This document shows positions 14,218 through 20,418 of a DNA stretch of 20,418 nucleotides, piece after piece. Location of the stretch: assembly GCA_963973455.1 (NCBI GenBank), contig CAXAZF010000016.1, positions 1 to 20,418 on the forward strand. The letters are read 5' to 3'. The DNA is from Marixanthomonas sp002364245. GTDB taxonomy: Bacteria > Bacteroidota > Bacteroidia > Flavobacteriales > Flavobacteriaceae. The translations under genes were made by a program, and so were the position numbers. The notes below the pieces were generated by a model, which worked only from the letters and a program-made list of their open reading frames with translations, had not been told where the DNA came from and did not search any database. Within the stretch, counting starts at the first letter, position 1; the number at the start of each line of letters is the position of its first letter.

Positions 14218-14640
14218 TTAATCCAAGTCATCGCTGCACTTCTCACAGACACCCTTTGCCACAAGGTTGATATCTTCTGCCACGTAACCTTCGGGCAAGT
14301 TTATTGTCGGAATTTTATGCTCGGTCAAACAAACTGTTTCACCGCAACTATTACAATGAAAATGTAAGTGAAGGTCGTTGCCGACCTCACAATCACAATT
14401 GTCCTCGCAAAGGGCATATTTAATGATACCGGTGCCATCCTCAATTTGATGTACGATTCCTTTTTCCTCAAATGTTTTCATGGTACGGAAAAGCGTGCTT
14501 CGTTCTGAACGTTCAAAATCTTTTTCGAGTTCGCCCAGGCTAATGGCCACATTCAATTGCGCCAACCGTGTATAGGTCATCAGACGCATTGCTGTAGGAC
14601 GGATGCCTTTGCTTTCTAACTTCTTTACTATTTTTTCCAT
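14218..14640 (-). CDS. Fur family transcriptional regulator (copy 2)
   Basis: A 140-residue metal-dependent regulator. The winged helix spans GIRPTAMRLMTYTRL to STLFRTMKTFEEKGIV; the metal domain has DLHLHFHC (His91, His93, His95, Cys96), Cys99 and CEKC (Cys132, Cys135). Unlike copy 1 it carries three additional cysteines, CEDNCDC (78-84), just before the His cluster, which could form an extra metal or redox site. A start upstream at 14649 would be TTG; I prefer the ATG at 14640, 15 nt after the PII-like gene stop, though neither has a clear Shine-Dalgarno. It is co-directional with czcA, czcB and the PII-like gene and is probably their regulator, which is inferred from position. Confidence 0.92.
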   Translation of the reverse strand: MEKIVKKLESKGIRPTAMRLMTYTRLAQLNVAISLGELEKDFERSERSTLFRTMKTFEEKGIVHQIEDGTGIIKYALCEDNCDCEVGNDLHLHFHCNSCGETVCLTEHKIPTINLPEGYVAEDINLVAKGVCEKCSDDLD

Positions 14641-14655
14641 TTGCCGCAAAATGGT

Positions 14656-14994
14656 TTAAAGGTCATTGCGTTTCAAGGATTTCCCTGTTTTTATTTGAAA
14701 TGCGTCTTCAATATCTGTCAAATAAATGATGCCATCGCCTGGATCCGGTGTTATCCCGTTTTCCAGAATGATATTGATAGCTGATTGTGCTTCCTCATTT
14801 TGACATACCAGTTCTAATTTTACCACTGGACTGTCAGTTATACGAAAATCTAAAGAAGGTGATGCCCCTTTTGCTTTAAAAGCTCCTGTTCCTTCCCCCT
14901 GGGAAAGGGTCATACTTTTAAACCCACTTTCACTAAGAGCTTCGACGACCTTTTGAACTCGTTTCGGTTTTATAAATGCTTTTATTTCTTTCAT
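14656..14994 (-). CDS. PII-like protein linked to the CzcA/CzcB efflux genes
   Basis: A 112-residue PII-superfamily protein, expected to form a trimer. The start MKEIKAFIKPKRVQKVVEAL matches the GlnB beginning, and the C-terminal part GDGIIYLTDIEDAFQIKTGK (86-105) matches the PII region GDGKIFVxxVEDAIRIRTG. The T-loop (about 36-54) is short and lacks the uridylylated Tyr51. The B-loop reads PDPGDG instead of GxIGDGK, so standard ATP/2-oxoglutarate signalling is unlikely. A branch of the PII superfamily (called PII-NG) is known to sit next to CzcA-type RND genes, and this one fits that description. It may bind the pump or a small ligand; its biochemical role is not settled. It lies after czcB, separated by 93 nt containing a long hairpin. 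Confidence 0.88.
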   Translation of the reverse strand: MKEIKAFIKPKRVQKVVEALSESGFKSMTLSQGEGTGAFKAKGASPSLDFRITDSPVVKLELVCQNEEAQSAINIILENGITPDPGDGIIYLTDIEDAFQIKTGKSLKRNDL

Positions 14995-15024
14995 GTTGTA
15001 ATATTAATTTACTATTAAGGGTGA

Positions 15025-15066
15025 ACTCTCTGGAATTTTAATCAAGACAAAAAATTAACAGAGAGT
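15025..15066. other. Intercistronic hairpin between czcB and the PII-like gene
   Basis: ACTCTCTG (15025-15032) and CAGAGAGT (15059-15066) form a perfect 8-bp stem. An inner AATTTT/AAAATT pairing (15034-15039 and 15051-15056) can extend it across a small bulge. No T-run follows on the minus strand, so this looks like an mRNA-stabilising or processing hairpin rather than a terminator. It would lower expression of the PII/fur genes relative to the pump if transcripts are cut there. Confidence 0.6.
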
Positions 15067-15087
15067 CCATCCATTTATTTGTTTAAT

Positions 15088-16338
15088 TTAATGACCATGG
15101 GAAGTCTGGCTTTTCTGCATTTCAGACACTAGGTAGTAGGCATTATTATAGGCAACCAACGCACCTTCTGGTAGTGGCTCTAAAAGTTTAATTTCCACCC
15201 AACCATCTTCAGTTATTCCCGTTCTTACCTGCACTGGTTTTAATTCCCATTCGGTTTCTCCATTTTCTTGGTGTTTTTGGGCAGTAAAGATGTAAGGATT
15301 TCCTTCTTCCTCAATTATTGCTTCTTCTGGTAAGGCGGGGACAGCCTCTTCACCTGTTCTAATTTTTCCGTTTATATACATGCCCGGAATAAGGTAATCC
15401 TCTTTATTATTAATTTCTGCATGCACATGTACCGCTTTGGGGTTTTGCTCAAATTGTTTCCCTACTGAATAAATTTTCCCGGTTAAATTACTGCCTGGAA
15501 CAGATTCCAGTGTAAAAGATATCTTTTGGCCTTCCTTCACCTTATAAATATCTTTTTCAAAAACCATTAGATCAGCATGAACATGTTCATTATCAACTAC
15601 CATAAACATACTGGTCTGAGGGTCTACATATTGTCCTATTTGCACCAATACTTTTTCTATATACCCTCCAATTGGGCTTACTACCGGAATATACTCATTA
15701 AGCTCACCACTTCTAATCTGGGAAGCATTTAGGTTTAGCTGGCGTAATTGCGATTCGTAACTCCGCACTTCACCTTGAACGGACTGGTAATCTGATTGGG
15801 TTTGTTGGAAAGTTTTTCCAGATCCTACCTCTGCTTCATATAAACGTTTCTGTCTTTCAAACTCCTTTTCCAAAAATTGCATCCTACTATATGCATTAAT
15901 ATAATCAGACTGCATCCTAGTTAAATTTGGGTGAGAAAGATAAGCCAATACCTGACCTTTATTCACCTTATCCCCTTCAATAACCTTTATAGAAGTTATA
16001 TTACCGCCTAAAATTGCCGTAACGGTAGCTTCATATTGAGGCGGCACTTCTAACTGTCCATTGGCTTCCACAATACCTGATAATGCCCGGGTTGGCAGGG
16101 TGTCCACCTTGATATCCAGACTATTGAATTTCATCTCCGAAAGATGAACCGCGCGCATCCCACCCTCTTCTTCACCGTGTTCTTCATCTCCTTCCTCACC
16201 ATGATTTTCACCTTCTTCGGCATTAGTTGTTGTAGTTTCATTGGAAGCATCTTCTCCAACCTCACGATTTTCTTTACATCCAAAGAACAAACTGAGCATT
16301 AAGGCAAGTATTAGAATATTTATTGATCTTGTATTCAT
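15088..16338 (-). CDS. czcB: CzcB/CusB-type efflux adaptor, periplasmic lipoprotein
   Basis: A 416-residue membrane-fusion protein that joins the RND pump to the outer-membrane channel. The N-terminus is a lipoprotein signal: hydrophobic residues 7-19 then LFFGC, with Cys21 as the lipidated residue. A Glu/His-rich stretch follows (about 41-60, GENHGEEG and EEHGEEEGG), which could bind metal in the periplasm. Then come a barrel-sandwich half (about 90-135, with GDKVNKGQVLAYLSHPNL), a helical hairpin (about 136-210), the second lipoyl half (SPIGGYIEKVLVQIGQYVDP) and beta-barrel parts to the end. The C-terminus is SHGH. It starts 22 nt after the pump gene's stop codon, so the two are co-transcribed. 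The lspA gene of this island could process it. Substrate class (Zn/Co/Cd versus Cu/Ag) follows the pump. Confidence 0.93.
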   Translation of the reverse strand: MNTRSINILILALMLSLFFGCKENREVGEDASNETTTTNAEEGENHGEEGDEEHGEEEGGMRAVHLSEMKFNSLDIKVDTLPTRALSGIVEANGQLEVPPQYEATVTAILGGNITSIKVIEGDKVNKGQVLAYLSHPNLTRMQSDYINAYSRMQFLEKEFERQKRLYEAEVGSGKTFQQTQSDYQSVQGEVRSYESQLRQLNLNASQIRSGELNEYIPVVSPIGGYIEKVLVQIGQYVDPQTSMFMVVDNEHVHADLMVFEKDIYKVKEGQKISFTLESVPGSNLTGKIYSVGKQFEQNPKAVHVHAEINNKEDYLIPGMYINGKIRTGEEAVPALPEEAIIEEEGNPYIFTAQKHQENGETEWELKPVQVRTGITEDGWVEIKLLEPLPEGALVAYNNAYYLVSEMQKSQTSHGH

Positions 16339-16360
16339 ATCGATTTTCTTATTTTAATTT

Positions 16361-19300
16361 TTAATTTGAATTCTTAAGGTAATATTCCAGTTGGTAACGG
16401 CTGTCGAGATAATCGTTAAAAGCACTCCAGGCATTTACTTCGATGCGAATGGCATCTCTTATATTTTGGAGAAATGTCACATAATCGATAGCGCCTTCCT
16501 TAAAGGCCAGCACCGATCCATCTTGTTGCTCTTTGGCCAACGGAAGAGCTTCATCTCTATAATAATTCCATGAGTTTCTCCATTTGATATAGTCTTCACG
16601 CATATTTTTATAGGCGGTTTCCAATTTGATCTTATCCTGGTAGAAATTTTGCTCAGCAATTTGTCTATTGACTTTAGCCTCTTGAGTACGCCCTAATTCA
16701 GGCCCAAAAATTAGCGGAATTTGAATTCCTATTTGATATTGGAAAAAGCCAGATTGTCCATTAATCTTCTGCCTGGCATACTGTCCCTGAAATTTGGGCA
16801 AAAATTCCGATTTTCTTTCTCTGGTAACCGCTCTTGCAACATTAATCCTTTGTTCAGAAACCTGAAGAGAAGGATGGTTTTCTAGCGAATCCAATAGAAA
16901 ATTCAAAGGTTCATCTAATGCTTCGGCGGGTAAATCAGGGACATCATAAATCGTGTCGCTAACAAACCATAGGTTTAAGCGCAGTAATGATTTCAAGTAA
17001 TTTCGGTATGACTGTTCCAACTGTATTTTAACCTCGTTCGCCTGGTTGGAGGTAGCAAGATATTCCAATTTGGAGGTCGCCTCTGTTTCATACCTGATTC
17101 GTGCCGCTCTTTCAATATCGTTGAAAATGGAATCCATTTTTATATATACCTGAAATGTCCTTTTAGATGTATAAACCGAGGCCCAGGCCCTGCTTACTTC
17201 ACGTTCAACTTCAATGGTAGATAGTTCTAAGGCATTTTCAGCAAGGGCAGTCCTTTCTTTCTGTAGTTTTAACCGGGGCATTACTCCAAAAATATCGATG
17301 CCTTGTTGCTGGACACCAATTTGAGTATAGACCCCATCAGAGCCATTTCCTACTTCTTCTTTTCCTGTAAAGATTTGGGTGTTTCCAAAATCAAAGGCGG
17401 TTTTGCGCAATACTACCTCACTTTCAATTTCAAGTTGAGCAGCTTTCAATTGTGGAAAGTTTTGGATTGCCATTTCTTTAGCCTCTTCCAAACTAATAGC
17501 TTGTAAAGAATCCTGTTGTGAATTTATAGATGACATTGCATCAGATTGTGCATTTACGGAAAAAGTTCCGCCTAAAATCAAGCCAATTGTCAAAATTGTA
17601 GCTAAAGATCGTGAATTGGAAGAACCAAGTTTATCCTGTTCCTTCTTCTCACGTCTTCTCTCCACGAGGGTATATAATACTGGCAGTACAACCAGCGTAA
17701 GCAGAGTAGCTGTAAGCATACCTCCTATAACTACCGTAGCCAAGGGCTGTTGAACTTCTGCTCCTGCAGAGCTTGAAAATGCCATTGGTAAAAACCCGAA
17801 AATATCTGTTGTTGCTGTTAACATAATAGGACGTATTCGTTCTTTGGTTCCTGTAAAAATTCTATCTTTTATACTTGTTACCCCTTCTTCTTTCAAAGAA
17901 TTAAATCGATTAATGAGTACTAACCCATTTAAAACCGCTACTCCGAATAATACAATAAAACCTACCCCAGCAGAAATACTGAATGGCATTCCCCTCAACC
18001 AAAGAGCAAAAACACCTCCAATAGCAGCCAGGGGTATGGCTATATAAATCATGACAGATTGGGAAAACGATTTTAGAGCAAAATATAGAAGAACGAATAT
18101 CAAGAAAAGGGCAATGGGTACAACAATTATCAAGCGGTCCTTAGCACTCTGAAGATTTTCGAATTCCCCTCCATAAGTTATATAATACCCGGGTGGTAGT
18201 TCCAATTCTTGATCTAATTTTTGCTGAATATCATTAACCACGGACTCTACATCCCTTCCCCGGGCATTTACACCCACATAGGTTCTCCTGTAGGTATCAT
18301 CCCTTGAAATTTGCATAGGGCCTGGGACATATTCTATATCTGCTATTTCTTTTATAGGCACTTGAGTTCCGTCTGGAAGATCGATATACATACCACGCAA
18401 GTCATTAATATTCTTTCTATGATCTTCATCAAATCTTACAACTAAATCGAATCGCTTTTCTCCTTCAAAAATGACTCCAGCTGTTCCTCCTGCAAAAGCT
18501 GTACTTATATAATCATTGACTTTCTGGATATCCAGTCCATATTGGGCTATTTTATCACGGTTAAATCTAACGGTCATTTGTGGGAGACCAGATGTTCGCT
18601 CTGCGTTTACGTCTCCTGCACCAGGCACGGTTTGGATAATACTGGCCATCTCCTGTACCTTTTCTGACAATACCTCTAAATCTTCTCCATACAACTTTAC
18701 CGCAATATCTTCTCTAACCCCTTCTAATAACTCATTAAACCTCAACTCTACAGGTTGGGTAAACACTAAGTTAACACCCGTAAGCTCTTCATTTAGTTTT
18801 TCCTTGATCTGTTCAATGAGACCTTCTTTAGTTTCAGAGGTTTCCCATTTGTCCTTATCCTTTTCTAGGATTAGATACATATCTGCGATATCCATGGGCA
18901 TTGGATCCGTGGGAATGTCGGCTACTCCAATCCTTGCTGTTACCGTTTTAATCTCAGGAAAATTTCCTAAAAGAATATTCTCTATTTTCTTTGAAACTTC
19001 AATAGATTCAGTTAAAGAACTTCCTGGTCTTATTAGAGCCTGCATGGCGATATCTCCTTCATCTAATTGAGGCACAAATTCTCCTCCCATTCTGGAAAAA
19101 AGAAAACCGGCTATCACGAGTAAAACAGCGGCAGATCCAATAACGATCAGCTTCAATTTTAATGCTCCTTTCAATAAAGGCACATATACTTTTTGTATTC
19201 CGCCAATTATCCTGTCACTTATTTTTTCCAACCAACGCTCAAATTTTCCAAACCAGTTTTTTTTATTTTGAATTGGTTTCATAAATAAGGCAGACATCAT

Positions 19301-20418
19301 AGGGACATAGGTAAGGCATAAGAAAATGGCACCTATCATGGCAAAACCGAAGGTATATGCCATCGGTTTAAACATTTTACCTTCCACCCCGGTAAGAAAA
19401 AGAATAGGTGTAAATACGATAAGAATGATAATTTGTCCAAAAAACGCAGAGCCCATCATCGTACTTCCGGCATCATAGGCTACCTCATCCATTTTTGCCT
19501 GATTAAATTTTACTTTTCCAGATCTAATCCGTTTTTGTATTTCATATACGGTACCTTCAATAATAATTACTGCACCGTCAATTATAATTCCGAAGTCGAT
19601 TGCCCCTAAACTCATTAGGTTGGCCCACACGTTGAATTGCTTCATCAATATAAAAGCAAAAAGAAGTGATAATGGAATGGTAGTAGCAGTTATTAGACCG
19701 CCTCTTAAACTACCTAGTAATATCACCAGAGCAAAGATCACTATTAAAGCTCCTTCCATTAAATTTGTTTTAACGGTGTCGGTTGTTCGTGCTATCAACT
19801 CACTTCGATCAATTATTGGTGCTACAGTCAAACCTTCAGGAAGAGACTTCTCGACTTCAGCCATACGATCCTTCACATCCTGGATTACCGCGTTAGGGTT
19901 AGCACCTTTCAGCATCATGATAATTCCTCCAACAGCCTCTTCTCCGTCCTGGGTAAAAGCCCCGTATCGTACCTGATTACCATACTGCACATTTTCTGCA
20001 ACATCACCAATCGTTATTGGGATTGCATTTTCTGTAGTAATAGCAATTTTCTTTATGTCTTCCAGAGAACGGATTAAGCCTTCACCCCTAATAAAATTGG
20101 ACATTTTATTTTTCTCGATATAAGCTCCACCGGTATTCACATTATTTCGTGCCAGCGCCTCATAAACTTCAGAGATACTTATACCCATACTGTTTAATTT
20201 TTTCGGGTTAATAGCTACCTCGTATTGTTTTATGGAGCCTCCAAAAGAATTTACTTCAACTACACCTTCCAGTAAGGTAAGTTGTCTTTTCACTATCCAG
20301 TCCTGAATAGTTCGTAGTTCCATTGGAGAATATTCAGTTTCGTATCCTTTCTTTGGCTTTATTGTATACTCATAAATTTGACCCAATCCGGTTGAAATAG
20401 GTCCCATAGCAGGACTTC
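16361..20418 (-). CDS. czcA: CzcA-type heavy-metal RND pump fused to a TolC/CzcC-like channel (5' partial)
   Basis: The frame is open to the right edge (SPA precedes the first Met at 20407), so roughly the first 100 residues lie outside. The visible part is a proton-driven RND pump (about residues 1-925 counted from that Met). DFGIIIDGAVIIIE (271-284) carries the Asp271, Asp277 and Glu284 relay typical of heavy-metal RND proteins. QPVELRFNELLEGVREDIAV (about 551-570) follows CzcA/ZneA rather than CusA, which has a metal-binding Met there, so Zn/Co/Cd is favoured over Cu/Ag. After the last membrane segment and a basic linker (ERRREKKEQDK) comes a hydrophobic segment ending SVNAQSDA, like a signal peptide, then an outer-membrane factor domain of about 380 residues with the TolC/CzcC repeat. 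Such pump-channel fusions are known in Bacteroidota. It leads the operon in this window. Confidence 0.95.
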   Translation of the reverse strand, partial: SPAMGPISTGLGQIYEYTIKPKKGYETEYSPMELRTIQDWIVKRQLTLLEGVVEVNSFGGSIKQYEVAINPKKLNSMGISISEVYEALARNNVNTGGAYIEKNKMSNFIRGEGLIRSLEDIKKIAITTENAIPITIGDVAENVQYGNQVRYGAFTQDGEEAVGGIIMMLKGANPNAVIQDVKDRMAEVEKSLPEGLTVAPIIDRSELIARTTDTVKTNLMEGALIVIFALVILLGSLRGGLITATTIPLSLLFAFILMKQFNVWANLMSLGAIDFGIIIDGAVIIIEGTVYEIQKRIRSGKVKFNQAKMDEVAYDAGSTMMGSAFFGQIIILIVFTPILFLTGVEGKMFKPMAYTFGFAMIGAIFLCLTYVPMMSALFMKPIQNKKNWFGKFERWLEKISDRIIGGIQKVYVPLLKGALKLKLIVIGSAAVLLVIAGFLFSRMGGEFVPQLDEGDIAMQALIRPGSSLTESIEVSKKIENILLGNFPEIKTVTARIGVADIPTDPMPMDIADMYLILEKDKDKWETSETKEGLIEQIKEKLNEELTGVNLVFTQPVELRFNELLEGVREDIAVKLYGEDLEVLSEKVQEMASIIQTVPGAGDVNAERTSGLPQMTVRFNRDKIAQYGLDIQKVNDYISTAFAGGTAGVIFEGEKRFDLVVRFDEDHRKNINDLRGMYIDLPDGTQVPIKEIADIEYVPGPMQISRDDTYRRTYVGVNARGRDVESVVNDIQQKLDQELELPPGYYITYGGEFENLQSAKDRLIIVVPIALFLIFVLLYFALKSFSQSVMIYIAIPLAAIGGVFALWLRGMPFSISAGVGFIVLFGVAVLNGLVLINRFNSLKEEGVTSIKDRIFTGTKERIRPIMLTATTDIFGFLPMAFSSSAGAEVQQPLATVVIGGMLTATLLTLVVLPVLYTLVERRREKKEQDKLGSSNSRSLATILTIGLILGGTFSVNAQSDAMSSINSQQDSLQAISLEEAKEMAIQNFPQLKAAQLEIESEVVLRKTAFDFGNTQIFTGKEEVGNGSDGVYTQIGVQQQGIDIFGVMPRLKLQKERTALAENALELSTIEVEREVSRAWASVYTSKRTFQVYIKMDSIFNDIERAARIRYETEATSKLEYLATSNQANEVKIQLEQSYRNYLKSLLRLNLWFVSDTIYDVPDLPAEALDEPLNFLLDSLENHPSLQVSEQRINVARAVTRERKSEFLPKFQGQYARQKINGQSGFFQYQIGIQIPLIFGPELGRTQEAKVNRQIAEQNFYQDKIKLETAYKNMREDYIKWRNSWNYYRDEALPLAKEQQDGSVLAFKEGAIDYVTFLQNIRDAIRIEVNAWSAFNDYLDSRYQLEYYLKNSN

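Noticed and set aside
14641..14649. TTG start for fur copy 2
   Set aside because: An in-frame ATG lies three codons downstream and the family N-terminus does not need the extra residues.
18516..19070. Plus-strand frame inside czcA
   Set aside because: It is antisense to conserved RND periplasmic-domain sequence and has no recognisable domain.
16361..20418. Frameshift or sequencing fusion of separate czcA and czcC genes
   Set aside because: The reading frame is continuous with a plausible linker, and pump-channel fusions of this kind occur in Bacteroidota, so I treat it as a natural fusion.

Overview
The window looks like chromosomal accessory DNA from a marine or environmental flavobacterium (Bacteroidota, Flavobacteriia). 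The evidence is the moderately low G+C, the Bacteroidota-typical families (DUF6266, a DUF6943-like protein, a CzcA-type pump fused to its outer-membrane channel, HxHFHC-type Fur proteins) and the scarcity of strong Shine-Dalgarno sites. Every gene I accept lies on the minus strand, so the locus is read from the right end of the window towards the left.

From right to left: (A) 20418-13833, a CzcA-type RND pump fused to a TolC/CzcC-like channel (5' end outside the window), a CzcB adaptor lipoprotein, a PII-like protein, a Fur-family regulator and a SpoIIAA-like protein. (B) 13633-9910, after a 199-bp promoter-like gap: a membrane-anchored AlbA_2 protein, a second SpoIIAA-like protein and a P1B-4-type ATPase with an unusual His-rich N-terminus, closed by an intrinsic terminator. 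(C) 9865-7940, a second Fur-family regulator and a dihydrolipoyl dehydrogenase, separated by a large hairpin. (D) 7811-2836, a truncated CYP152 P450 fragment abutting a Fur C-terminal remnant, then a CDF-like transporter with an HMA-like N-terminus, lipoprotein signal peptidase, a Na+/Ca2+-exchanger-family protein and a P1B-2 Zn/Cd/Pb ATPase. (E) 2835-1, a compositionally different, mobile-element-like stretch: 766 bp of non-coding DNA with repeats, an excisionase-like HTH protein, a DUF6943-like protein, a DUF6266 protein with a clear terminator, and a tandem array of 11-bp units at the very edge.

Together A-D form a divalent-metal export island. It combines periplasm-to-outside export (CzcA/CzcB/channel), two cytoplasm-to-periplasm P-type ATPases of different metal class, a CDF-like carrier, a cation/Na+ or H+ antiporter, two intact Fur-like sensors plus the remains of a third, and LspA, which could mature the CzcB lipoprotein. 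Zn/Cd/Pb (P1B-2, CDF, CzcA) and Fe/Co/Zn (P1B-4) are the most likely substrates; this is inference from motifs.

The points most worth a second look are the 11-bp phased repeat array, the CYP152/Fur junction, the signal-peptide-like segment inside the RND-channel fusion, the two SpoIIAA-like genes around a membrane AlbA_2 protein, and the HMA-like CPSEE domain on the CDF protein. I found no tRNA, rRNA, CRISPR array, transposase or integrase.
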